Source: Christiangramia echinicola DSM 19838 (GTDB taxonomy: Bacteria; Bacteroidota; Bacteroidia; Flavobacteriales; Flavobacteriaceae). From it: a DNA stretch of 64,000 nucleotides. Shown piece by piece: positions 8,029 to 16,708 of this stretch. The stretch covers positions 94,064 to 158,063 of the forward strand of contig NZ_AUHG01000019.1 of assembly GCF_000423065.1 (NCBI RefSeq), written 5' to 3'. A program made the translations under genes and the position numbers. How positions within the stretch are numbered: position 1 is the first letter of the stretch; the number at the start of each line of letters is the position of its first letter. The notes below the pieces were generated by a model, which was given only the letters and a program-made list of their open reading frames with translations, made no database searches and was not told the DNA's origin.

Positions 8029-9344
8029 TAAGATCGCATTTTTTCTAGTTGTTCAATCACACTGCTATGGGTGATAGTATGATGCGTAAAAAATTCTACC
8101 ATTTCTTCTTTTTCTTCTTCTGTCGCCTGGTTCTGGTTCAGGATATTCATAAGATGCATTTTCATGTGTCCTTGCTGGATACCTGTAGTAATTAAAGATC
8201 TCAAAGCAGCAAAATTCTGAGCCAATCCCGCAACCGCTGTGATTTCCATTAATTCGTTTGCTGATGGTCTTTGTAAAATGTCCAGGGCTAATTTTACCAG
8301 TGGATGTAAGCTGGTTAATCCTCCTACGGTTCCAAGGGCTAAAGGCACTTCCATCCAGAATTTGAAGATTCCGTCCTCGATTGTAGCATGGGTAAGACTG
8401 GAATATTTTCCGTTTCTCGAAGCAAAAGCGTGGACACCGGCTTCTACAGCTCTAAAATCATTTCCTGTAGCTAAAACAACGGCATCAATTCCATTCATTA
8501 CTCCCTTGTTGTGGGTAACAGCCCGGTAAGGTTCAATTTCAGCGATTCTAACAGCCTGAATAAATTTCTTCGCAAATTGCTCCCCGCTTATAGTGCTATC
8601 TTCTGAGAGTTCATTTACAGGACAGGATACTTCTGCTCTAACAGTACATTCCGGAACATAATTGGATAAAATGCTCATGATCACCTCGAGATTTTTCTCC
8701 TCTTCAGTAAAAACAGGGTTAGATTTGGCTTCGGCTTCCAGAACTTCAGCAAATTTCTCGAGGCAGGAATTTATAAAATTCGCTCCCATAGAATCCCTGG
8801 TGTCGAAATTTACAAATAGCTGGTAGTAGTTTTCCAGTTCTTCGGTTTTATCGATCAGGTTGATATTCAGAATTCCACCACCCCTTTTTTCCATATTTCG
8901 GGTAATGGGTTTTACAGATTCTCTAAGTTTCGGTTCAATCTTTGTGACCAATTTGTCGAGCTTAGAAAAATCTCCTTGGAACAGAAAGTGGACCTGGCCA
9001 ATTTTTTTGTTATTGATAACTGTGGCTTTAAAGCCTCCCCTTTCATTCCAGAATTTCGCTGCTTTACTGGCAGCGGCTACAACAGAGCTTTCTTCTATAG
9101 CCATTGGCAAAACGTGATATTTGCCATTTATTAAAAAGTTTGGTGCAAGACCTAGTGGTAAGTAAAAGTTTGAAACTGTATTTTCTATAAATTCATCATG
9201 AAGCTTTTGCAAGTCATTGTCATCATTCCAGTACTGTTTCAGGACCGAGACTGCTGCGGCTGAATTATCAAGATAATTTTCCGACAGCCAATTTATTTTT
9301 TCAGTTTTGTTAAGTTTTGAAAATCCGTTTACGGGCTTTGTCAT
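8028..9344 (-). CDS. mvaA: Hydroxymethylglutaryl-CoA reductase, class II
   Basis: A 438-residue enzyme that converts HMG-CoA to mevalonate for isoprenoid synthesis. Catalytic motifs of class II reductases are visible: PMAIEESSVVAAAS (Glu at 84/85), THNKGVMNGIDAVVLATGND with the Lys and Asp of the active site near residues 270-285, and GIQQGHMKMH with the C-terminal catalytic His. Length agrees with bacterial class II enzymes. It is the first gene of a two-gene operon with the GHMP kinase. Flavobacteria use the mevalonate rather than the MEP route, so a biosynthetic role is likely. Confidence 0.9.
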   Translation of the reverse strand: MTKPVNGFSKLNKTEKINWLSENYLDNSAAAVSVLKQYWNDDNDLQKLHDEFIENTVSNFYLPLGLAPNFLINGKYHVLPMAIEESSVVAAASKAAKFWNERGGFKATVINNKKIGQVHFLFQGDFSKLDKLVTKIEPKLRESVKPITRNMEKRGGGILNINLIDKTEELENYYQLFVNFDTRDSMGANFINSCLEKFAEVLEAEAKSNPVFTEEEKNLEVIMSILSNYVPECTVRAEVSCPVNELSEDSTISGEQFAKKFIQAVRIAEIEPYRAVTHNKGVMNGIDAVVLATGNDFRAVEAGVHAFASRNGKYSSLTHATIEDGIFKFWMEVPLALGTVGGLTSLHPLVKLALDILQRPSANELMEITAVAGLAQNFAALRSLITTGIQQGHMKMHLMNILNQNQATEEEKEEMVEFFTHHTITHSSVIEQLEKMRS

Positions 9345-9365
9345 TTTTTAGGTATTTCAGGAGGT

Positions 9366-9373
9366 CAAAGATA
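9366..9373 (-). promoter_or_regulatory. -7 element for the mvaA operon
   Basis: On the minus strand the sequence reads TATCTTTG, a full match to the Bacteroidota TAnnTTTG consensus, about 22 nt before the mvaA start codon. No clear TTG -33 element is seen at the usual 17-23 nt spacing. Confidence 0.5.
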
Positions 9374-9527
9374 CAAAGCTTATTTTTTAGAGACTTATAA
9401 ATTAGTCTGGATGAAGTATCTAAAGCCGAACTTTTCTTGACAGATTGTTATTATTTATCAACTCTGCAGGTTATTTTTTCGGTAAATTTTAGTAAACTTG
9501 GCCTGCATTAAATATTCTATAATTTAT

Positions 9528-11744
9528 ATGAAGTTCCCCGCAATACTGGTTGCTTTTATTTTAGCAGCCTCTTCTGTGTTAACAGCACAAAAAAAAGAAG
9601 TAAGTCTTGAAGAAATCTGGAGTGGCACCTTCCGTCAGGAAAGATTACAATCCCTGCAATCCTTAGATAATGGTGAAGAATATGTGATCTTAAATCGTGA
9701 TCGTAAAACCGGTTCTTCTAGCATCGATGTTTACAGCTACGAAACAGGGAGGAAAACAAAAACTATATTGAGTAGTGCAGATCTTGATGAGATCAAGTCA
9801 TTTTCAAATTTCAAATTCAGTGAAAAAGAAGATAAAATTCTATTATCTACAGAGGTTGAGCCTATCTTTAGAAGATCTACTAAAGAGGTTTTTTACGTTT
9901 ACGATATAAAAACTAAAGAACTAAAAAAGGTAAGCGACCAGAAAATTCAGGAGGCATCATTTTCTCCAGATGCTAGCAAAGTAGCCTATGTTTTGAATAA
10001 CAATATATACATTCTTGATCTTAATAAAGAAGCGACAGTTCAGGTTACCCAGGATGGTGAAATGAATAAGATCATTAACGGGGTTACAGACTGGGTTTAT
10101 GAGGAAGAATTTTCTTTTGTAAAAGCGTTTGAATGGAATCCTACTGGTGAAAAGATCGCATATATAAAATTTGATGAAACTGACGTTCCCGAATTCTCTA
10201 TGGATCTTTTTGGTAAAGATCTTTACCCAACCCAGGAAGTTTTTAAATATCCAAAGGCCGGAGAAGCTAATTCTAAAGTAAGTCTGCATATGTATGATGT
10301 AGAGGAGAAGTCTTCAGAAGAAATAGACCTGGGAGATAAATATGATATCGCCAAGGAAACCTCAGATATGAATGAGGATGCTATTGGAGACTTTTATATT
10401 CCGCGTATTAAGTGGACGGCAGATCCTATGATCTTAAGTGTGCAGGTGATTAACAGGCCTCAGAATGATCTAGACCTGATCTTTGTGGATGCAGATGATA
10501 ATGACACCGAGGTTATTCTTAATGAAACAGATGCTGCTTATGTTGATATCACAGATAACTTAACTTTTTTAAAGGATAACAGCTTTATCTGGACCAGTGA
10601 AAAAGATGGGTATAACCATATTTATCACTACGATGAAGATGGAGATCTTATGGATCAGGTAACCAGCGGAAACTGGGAAGTAACAAATTACTATGGTTAT
10701 GATGCCAAGGCAGACAGGATCTATTTTCAAAGTACCGAGAATGGGAGTGTAAATCGAGATGTGTTTTCGATCAAACCAAATGGTAAAAATAAGACCAAGC
10801 TAACCGAAAGAACTGGAACCAATTCAGCATCATTTAGCGCAGATTTCACTTACTTCATCAATACTTTCAATAGCGTTGATACTCCGCCGGTATATACTTT
10901 GCATAAAGCAAAAGATGGTAAGCAGGTACGTGAAATTTTAAATAATCAGAAATTATTAGACAAGGTTTCTGAATATGATTTCGCTCCTAAAGAATTAACT
11001 ACAATAAACGTTCTTGGAAACGATCTTAACATGTCTATCATCAAACCTTCAGATTTTGATGAGAACAAAGAATATCCACTATTAATGTTTCAGTATTCAG
11101 GACCGGGATCACAATCGGTTTCTAATTCATATTATGGATCCAATGACTACTGGCATCAACTTTTAGCGAATAAAGGATATATTGTTGTAACCGTAGATGG
11201 TAGAGGGACAGGTTATAAAGGAGCCGAATTTAAAAAGGTGACCTATAAAGAACTTGGAAAATATGAGGTTGAAGATCAGATCGCTGCTGCCAGAAAATTA
11301 GGTGAAAGAGAATATATAGATTCAGAGAGAATTGGGATCTGGGGATGGAGTTATGGAGGATATATGTCTTCTAATGCTATCCTTAAAGGAAATGATGTGT
11401 TCACTGCAGCCATCGCTGTAGCCCCGGTAACCAGCTGGAGATTTTACGATTCGGTTTATACTGAAAGGTATATGGGAATTCCGCAGGAGAATGCTTCAGG
11501 ATATGATGATAATTCACCTTTGTCCCATGTAGATAAGCTTAAAGGAGAATACCTGATCATTCATGGTGGTGGTGACGATAATGTACATGTTCAGAATACT
11601 ATGAGAATGGTAGAAGAACTTATACAGGCTAACAAACAATTCGAATGGGCGATATATCCTGACAAAAACCATGGGATCTACGGTGGTAACACAAGATTGC
11701 ATCTGTATACTCTTATGACAGATTTTATACTGGAAAAATTATAA
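9528..11744 (+). CDS. Dipeptidyl peptidase IV, S9 family, exported
   Basis: I take ATG at 9528 rather than an upstream TTG because it gives a clean signal peptide (MKFPAILVAFILAASSVLTAQ). The mature protein has a DPPIV N-terminal beta-propeller with DWVYEEEF, the double-Glu motif that grips the free N-terminus of the substrate. The C-terminal alpha/beta hydrolase domain shows the nucleophile GWSYGGYMS (Ser near residue 608), an Asp in HGGGDDNVH and a His in DKNHGIYGG. It removes X-Pro or X-Ala dipeptides in the periplasm. The next gene, 17 nt on, is a peptide importer, so the two form a peptide-scavenging unit. Confidence 0.92.
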   Translation: MKFPAILVAFILAASSVLTAQKKEVSLEEIWSGTFRQERLQSLQSLDNGEEYVILNRDRKTGSSSIDVYSYETGRKTKTILSSADLDEIKSFSNFKFSEKEDKILLSTEVEPIFRRSTKEVFYVYDIKTKELKKVSDQKIQEASFSPDASKVAYVLNNNIYILDLNKEATVQVTQDGEMNKIINGVTDWVYEEEFSFVKAFEWNPTGEKIAYIKFDETDVPEFSMDLFGKDLYPTQEVFKYPKAGEANSKVSLHMYDVEEKSSEEIDLGDKYDIAKETSDMNEDAIGDFYIPRIKWTADPMILSVQVINRPQNDLDLIFVDADDNDTEVILNETDAAYVDITDNLTFLKDNSFIWTSEKDGYNHIYHYDEDGDLMDQVTSGNWEVTNYYGYDAKADRIYFQSTENGSVNRDVFSIKPNGKNKTKLTERTGTNSASFSADFTYFINTFNSVDTPPVYTLHKAKDGKQVREILNNQKLLDKVSEYDFAPKELTTINVLGNDLNMSIIKPSDFDENKEYPLLMFQYSGPGSQSVSNSYYGSNDYWHQLLANKGYIVVTVDGRGTGYKGAEFKKVTYKELGKYEVEDQIAAARKLGEREYIDSERIGIWGWSYGGYMSSNAILKGNDVFTAAIAVAPVTSWRFYDSVYTERYMGIPQENASGYDDNSPLSHVDKLKGEYLIIHGGGDDNVHVQNTMRMVEELIQANKQFEWAIYPDKNHGIYGGNTRLHLYTLMTDFILEKL

Positions 11745-11760
11745 TTAAAACTAGATAAAA

Positions 11761-13377
11761 ATGGAATTCAAATTCGGAGGATCTGAATACAATCAAAGAA
11801 CGGTGCTGGGACACCCTTCGGGCCTATTTATATTATTCTTTACTGAAATGTGGGAGCGTTTTTCCTACTACGGTATGCGAGCCCTATTGGTCCTTTTCCT
11901 TACCTCTTCAATAATGGATAATGGTTGGGAATGGGCTAGAGCAGACGCACTCGAGCTTTATGGCTGGTATATTGGGCTTGTTTATATCACACCAATTATT
12001 GGTGGATTAATAGCCGATAAACTTCTGGGATACCGTAGAGCTGTTGTTCTTGGAGCGTTAATAATGACTCTAGGTCACGCTTCTATGGCTCTTGAAGGAT
12101 TTACAAATATTTTTTTCTATCTGGGACTGGTTCTTTTAATTTTGGGTAACGGGTTGTTCAAACCGAATATTTCGTCCATGGTAGGACAGCTCTACAAAAC
12201 TGAAGATAAAGAAAAAGATGCTGGTTATACTATTTTTTATATGGGGATAAATGCAGGTGCCTTTCTGGGGATTCTGCTTTGTGGTTATATTGGTGAAAAT
12301 GTAGGATGGCACTGGGGATTCGGTCTTGCTGGAATTTTTATGTTCTTTGGTATGTTGCAATTCTATTTTGCTCAAAAAATCTTCGGAAATATAGGTTTGA
12401 AACCAAAAAAGGATAAAGATGATTATGTAGATGATCATACAGTAAAAGGTGAAGTAGAAGATAGCGAGGGCAAAGCGATAGTAGACGATAGTTTAGATCA
12501 ATCAAAAAAACCTGAACCTTCTCCTGTCGTTAAAAGAGATAGAATTATTGTAATCTCCGTATTCGCATTTTTTACAATATTCTTCTGGTGGGCATTTGAG
12601 CAAGCAGGTGGTTCTATGACCATATTTGCAGCTGACTATACCGATAGAGAGTTAGAAGGTGGCCAGGCGCTTACTTTTAAGATTATAAATACAATAATTA
12701 CCATAGTACCACTATTGGTAATAACTTATGTTCTATTAATGCTTTTCCGTCAAATATTTGGGAGATATGCTAAATCTAATATCTTTTTAGGTTTAAGTTT
12801 TGCGATTATTTGGGGAATAGTGATCTGGATGCTATATAGAGAATTTAGTGCGGATAGTGCAGAGGTTCCTGCTTCTTGGTTCTCTGTTCTAAACTCGCTA
12901 TTTATAATATTATTAGCTCCTGTTTTTTCTAAGATTTGGGAAAGCAAATACAATCCATCAGGACCAGTCAAATTTGGTATTGGATTAATCTTATTAGGTA
13001 TTGGATTTTCAGCATTAGCCTACGGAGCAATGTCTATTCCAGACGGAGCTGAGACAGCCGCAGTTAGTATGATATTTTTAATCGTAGCTTACTTTTTCCA
13101 TACTGTTGGAGAATTATGTGTTTCTCCTGTAGGTCTTAGTTATGTAAGTAAACTTTCACCACCAAAATTAGTTGGTTTAATGTTTGGAATATGGTTCTTG
13201 GCTAATTTTATAGCTGGTATCCTTGGAGGTTATACCGGTGGAGCTATTGACAGTATTTCTGAGAAATATGGACTATCAGTTTTCTTCCTGATCTTTACTA
13301 TAATTCCCGTGGTAATGGGACTTATTATGATCATGATCAATAAGATCCTTATTAAGAAAATGCACGGTATCAGGTAA
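11761..13377 (+). CDS. Proton-dependent oligopeptide transporter (POT/PTR2)
   Basis: A 538-residue MFS transporter with about 14 membrane helices. The N-terminal POT signature is plain, with FFTEMWERFSYYGMRALLVL containing the ExxER motif that couples proton and peptide. A charged cytoplasmic loop of about 60 residues (DDYVDDHTVKGEVEDSEGKA) lies between the two halves. It imports di- and tripeptides. The gene directly follows the dipeptidyl peptidase gene, whose products would be its substrates, and ends at a strong terminator. Confidence 0.92.
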   Translation: MEFKFGGSEYNQRTVLGHPSGLFILFFTEMWERFSYYGMRALLVLFLTSSIMDNGWEWARADALELYGWYIGLVYITPIIGGLIADKLLGYRRAVVLGALIMTLGHASMALEGFTNIFFYLGLVLLILGNGLFKPNISSMVGQLYKTEDKEKDAGYTIFYMGINAGAFLGILLCGYIGENVGWHWGFGLAGIFMFFGMLQFYFAQKIFGNIGLKPKKDKDDYVDDHTVKGEVEDSEGKAIVDDSLDQSKKPEPSPVVKRDRIIVISVFAFFTIFFWWAFEQAGGSMTIFAADYTDRELEGGQALTFKIINTIITIVPLLVITYVLLMLFRQIFGRYAKSNIFLGLSFAIIWGIVIWMLYREFSADSAEVPASWFSVLNSLFIILLAPVFSKIWESKYNPSGPVKFGIGLILLGIGFSALAYGAMSIPDGAETAAVSMIFLIVAYFFHTVGELCVSPVGLSYVSKLSPPKLVGLMFGIWFLANFIAGILGGYTGGAIDSISEKYGLSVFFLIFTIIPVVMGLIMIMINKILIKKMHGIR

Positions 13378-13402
13378 ACTTGCTGATATTAAAATAGAAA
13401 AG

Positions 13403-13430
13403 CGTTCCTAATTATTTAGGAACGTTTTTT
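13403..13430 (+). terminator. Rho-independent terminator after the POT gene
   Basis: Perfect 9-bp stem (CGTTCCTAA/TTAGGAACG, 13403-13411 and 13416-13424), TTAT loop and a run of six T. Confidence 0.9.
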
Positions 13431-13460
13431 GTTTTAAATCTTTTGAATTAAATTTAAGCC

Positions 13461-14003
13461 ATGAAAAATATACTCTTTTTAGTCATTATAATTTCCTCTT
13501 TTTCAGTCATTCAGGCTCAGGAAATTAATTGGATGAGTATGAATGAAGCTTTGGAGGCCCAGAAGAAAGCTCCCAGAAAGATTTTTGTAGATGCCTATAC
13601 CACCTGGTGTGGCCCCTGTAAATTGCTGGATAAAAATACCTTTACTAATAAAGACGTCGTTAAGTATATTAATAAGCATTATTATGCCGTGAAATTCAAT
13701 GCGGAAGGTAATGAAGTAATAAAATTTAAGGATAAGGTATTCAAAAATCCAGGTTACGATCCTGAAAAGAAGGGTAGAAATGCCGTTCACGAGTTTGCGA
13801 TTGCCATGGGAGTGAGCGCATATCCTACAATGGTATTTTTTGATGAAAATGCTGGGTTTCTAAGTCCGGTAAAAGGATATCTTACGCCGCAAAAACTGGA
13901 AATCTTCCTGAAGATCTTCGCTACCAATGATTACAAGCAGGTAAAGACAGACGAGGAGTGGAAAAAATATCAGGAAGAATTTGAAGGTACTTTTTCAAGT
14001 TAG
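13461..14003 (+). CDS. Exported thioredoxin-like protein
   Basis: A 180-residue protein with signal peptide MKNILFLVIIISSFSVIQAQ and a thioredoxin fold. The redox motif is WCGPCK near residue 50, in the context VDAYTTWCGPCKLLDKNTF. A later cis-Pro loop reads AYPTMVFFDENAG. A short insertion (KFKDKVFKNPGYDPEKKGRN) separates the two. It probably acts as a periplasmic disulfide reductase or isomerase. It stands between terminators, so it is likely a single-gene unit. Its own terminator is placed within the end of the opposing comEC gene. Confidence 0.85.
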   Translation: MKNILFLVIIISSFSVIQAQEINWMSMNEALEAQKKAPRKIFVDAYTTWCGPCKLLDKNTFTNKDVVKYINKHYYAVKFNAEGNEVIKFKDKVFKNPGYDPEKKGRNAVHEFAIAMGVSAYPTMVFFDENAGFLSPVKGYLTPQKLEIFLKIFATNDYKQVKTDEEWKKYQEEFEGTFSS

Positions 14004-14006
14004 ACA

Positions 14007-16046
14007 TTATTCATTTTTAATAATTAATGCTCCCTTTTCGCCGGTATGGTGAAAAGGGATTTTTTGTTTTAGCGCAGTGTTTTTCCATTTTTTAATATAA
14101 GAGCTGTAATTGCTTCCATCTGCAATGATCTGTTCAGGAGAATACATAGTGAGCAACCTATCGAGATTGATCCTGGGGGAGTTCCTTAATATTAGAAGCT
14201 GGGGTTTAAAATTGTTTAATCTATAATTCCCAGCAGTGTCGATAACCAGGCTAAGTTTACCAGATAGGTTGATGATATGCGGCAAATTTTGGTAGGCAAT
14301 ATTTTCAATTTGCCTTTCCCTTAAATAATCGTTCAGAATATTAGTATTATTTAGCGAATCTGAATAAATTTTGAGTTCATCTCCAACCTTTTCTCCTAGA
14401 ACTGACTGTCTTGATTTATGAAATACGATCGATTCATTTTCAGGAATACTAATTTTGGAATAGAAGGTAGCTGCCTGGAATATAAGGATGCTAATAAGTA
14501 GGAAACTTAAACGATAGAAATTCAATTTCCTGATCAGAAGTAATACTGAAAGTACAATCACATAAAGGCTTAGATTCTGTAGAAGACTTAATCTAATATT
14601 CGAAATTACGAATGCATCAAATTCAGCGATCTTCCCAATGAATTCATTTAGAATTCTTAGTAAAAGACTGAATGCATCTTCCAGGAAACCAGGTAGAATT
14701 TTCAATGAAGCCATCAGAATTACAGTGATTCCAAAAATTAAAATAAGCCCCAGGAATGGTAAAACTAAGAGGTTGGTTACTAAGAACAGGCCTGGGAATT
14801 GATGGAAATAATAAATACTCAAGGGAATAACCCCTATTTGGGCTGCCATACTTACCGAAGTTAACTTCCAGAAGTAGTCTATTAACTTAAAGTCTGAACT
14901 GAATAATCTATAAATGATTGGTTGAAAAGTGATAATACTAAAAACAGCCAGATAACTTAGCTGAAATCCAACCTGGAATATATAGTAGGGGTTTATCAAC
15001 AAAAGAAAGAATAGAGACAGGAAAAGACTGTTAAGACTGCTGGTCTTTCTTTTTAATTGCAGTCCTATAGCAAGAAATGAAAACATACAAACCGCTCTAA
15101 CTACCGAAGCACTTAAACCAGTTAGAAAAGCAAAACTCCAGAGTAGAAGAATTATCAATAAAGCTTTTATAATTTTACCTTGTCTTACCTTTTCTATAGG
15201 TTTGAATAAAAAATTAAGTAGTATTAGAAGGATGCCAATGTGTAATCCCGAGATGGCCAGGATATGAATTGCACCTGCAGATGCATAATCTTTATAAAGT
15301 TTGTCACTTACATCTCTGCGTTGCCCCAGGATCAGCGCTTGAAATACTGCTAACTCATTTTTTCCAAAATCAAGATCTCTTAAAATTAAAATGATCTCTT
15401 CTCTGGTATTCCAGGCCAGTGATCTAATATTGGATTCATATCCTGTTCTTTTTAGCTCTGGAATATTAATTTTCAGCTGTCGCTCTACCTGAAGGTTGGT
15501 CATATAATCCTGGTAACTGAATTGATATGGATTTAATGCAGCATTGATCTGTTCAGTTTTCCAGGGAATCAAAATCATGCTACCAGGATTTATTTCTGTT
15601 GTGATTAAAGAGTCATGATTTATGTTCAGTAGAATTTTACCATTGATAGCATTTTTAGAATTCTGACTTATTATCTGCCTTGCTTCGACAATGAATTTTT
15701 TTGAATAGGCAGTTGGTTTTAATTCTTCTAAAATTTTGCCGTGGAGAAAAAGACTATCGGTTTCCTCTATATTATGGTTTAGAAAATGCCTTGGCTGGTT
15801 TTCTGGTTTATTGAAATAGGCTGTTGAAAAGCCCAGGAAAAAGATAAGGGAATAGGTTGTGATACCGGCCAGAGCATCCGGGAATAGTGTTTTTTGAGCC
15901 CTATAGAAGTTGAATAGATAAAGAACCAGGATAAGAATCCCGGTAAATAATATTTGAGCTTTGGTAATCTCAACAGTAAATGCAAGCAAAATACCTGCGA
16001 TAAGGTAAATAGCTAGTCTTAGAAATATAAACTGAAAGTTTTTCAC
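14007..16046 (-). CDS. comEC: ComEC/Rec2-family DNA uptake channel protein
   Basis: A 679-residue integral membrane protein. After two to three N-terminal helices comes a DUF4131-like OB region (about 60-200), then the Competence domain with the diagnostic ILAISGLHIGILLILL near residue 260 and many membrane helices to about residue 510. The C-terminal 170 residues sit where ComEC proteins usually have a metallo-beta-lactamase domain, yet I see no HxHxDH metal motif. The strand-degrading activity is therefore probably absent or supplied elsewhere. ComEC forms the inner-membrane channel for single-stranded DNA in natural transformation. Confidence 0.85.
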   Translation of the reverse strand: MKNFQFIFLRLAIYLIAGILLAFTVEITKAQILFTGILILVLYLFNFYRAQKTLFPDALAGITTYSLIFFLGFSTAYFNKPENQPRHFLNHNIEETDSLFLHGKILEELKPTAYSKKFIVEARQIISQNSKNAINGKILLNINHDSLITTEINPGSMILIPWKTEQINAALNPYQFSYQDYMTNLQVERQLKINIPELKRTGYESNIRSLAWNTREEIILILRDLDFGKNELAVFQALILGQRRDVSDKLYKDYASAGAIHILAISGLHIGILLILLNFLFKPIEKVRQGKIIKALLIILLLWSFAFLTGLSASVVRAVCMFSFLAIGLQLKRKTSSLNSLFLSLFFLLLINPYYIFQVGFQLSYLAVFSIITFQPIIYRLFSSDFKLIDYFWKLTSVSMAAQIGVIPLSIYYFHQFPGLFLVTNLLVLPFLGLILIFGITVILMASLKILPGFLEDAFSLLLRILNEFIGKIAEFDAFVISNIRLSLLQNLSLYVIVLSVLLLIRKLNFYRLSFLLISILIFQAATFYSKISIPENESIVFHKSRQSVLGEKVGDELKIYSDSLNNTNILNDYLRERQIENIAYQNLPHIINLSGKLSLVIDTAGNYRLNNFKPQLLILRNSPRINLDRLLTMYSPEQIIADGSNYSSYIKKWKNTALKQKIPFHHTGEKGALIIKNE
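14031..14065 (+). terminator. Terminator for the thioredoxin gene, inside comEC
   Basis: 12-bp stem with one G-T pair (14031-14042 and 14048-14059), five-base loop, then six T. It follows the plus-strand thioredoxin stop by 27 nt and lies within the last codons of the convergent comEC gene. Confidence 0.75.
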
Positions 16047-16080
16047 CTGGAGTGATTTGCCTTCAGAAGGTAATTAAAAA

Positions 16081-16635
16081 TTAGATCACTCGCCTGGCCA
16101 TTACGAAATTATTATGCCAGTAAGATTCTGATAACGAAGAAATTATCACGCCTCTGGAGGAGGATGAATGAATAAAATAAATTCCATCTTCATTTACTTC
16201 TACCACCAGCCCCACATGATTTATCACTTTTCGATTTTTGTTGGTTTCGAAGAATAGGAGGTCACCCACACTAACTTCTTTAAGGTATAATCTTTTGCCC
16301 TGGAGCGACATATCTCTCGATGTTCTGGGCAAAGGAATTCCTTCTTCCTGAAAGGATACATATACCAAGCCCGAACAATCCATTCCTTTTTTGTCTGTCC
16401 CTCCATATTTATATCGAGTACCTTCAAATTTCTTTGCAGTACGAATTACCTTATAAGCAATTTTATCTTCTGGTTGGGCAGTAGGATCATGCTTAAAAGG
16501 TTCTGCAACGTTTTCAGTTCTCTTTTTTTCTTCTTTTTTAGTTGTAACCACACTGCTACGTGAAGATCCACAGGAAGAAAAGAATATTGCTATAACCAAT
16601 ATTGAAGAGATTTTTAAAAGAGACTGTCTGTTCAT
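16081..16635 (-). CDS. NlpC/P60-family cell-wall hydrolase, lipoprotein
   Basis: A 184-residue lipoprotein (lipobox FFSSCGSS, lipidated Cys near residue 22). A Lys/Glu-rich linker leads to a C40 peptidase domain from about residue 65. Catalytic Cys is in GMDCSGLVYVSF, the His in INHVGLVVEV, and the third polar residue in YFIHSSSSRGV. Such enzymes cleave peptidoglycan stem peptides and usually act in wall growth or turnover. The gene lies 34 nt from comEC and about 70 nt from lpxB on the same strand. Confidence 0.88.
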   Translation of the reverse strand: MNRQSLLKISSILVIAIFFSSCGSSRSSVVTTKKEEKKRTENVAEPFKHDPTAQPEDKIAYKVIRTAKKFEGTRYKYGGTDKKGMDCSGLVYVSFQEEGIPLPRTSRDMSLQGKRLYLKEVSVGDLLFFETNKNRKVINHVGLVVEVNEDGIYFIHSSSSRGVIISSLSESYWHNNFVMARRVI

Positions 16636-16708
16636 CTTCCTAATTTTTAATTGTCCTGTTTTGCCGAAGCTGGGTGGTTTACCATAACGCCGTATACTGG
16701 ATTTTCTT

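Noticed and set aside
8239..8529. Long plus-strand frame opposite HMG-CoA reductase
   Set aside because: It mirrors the codon pattern of the well-supported minus-strand gene.
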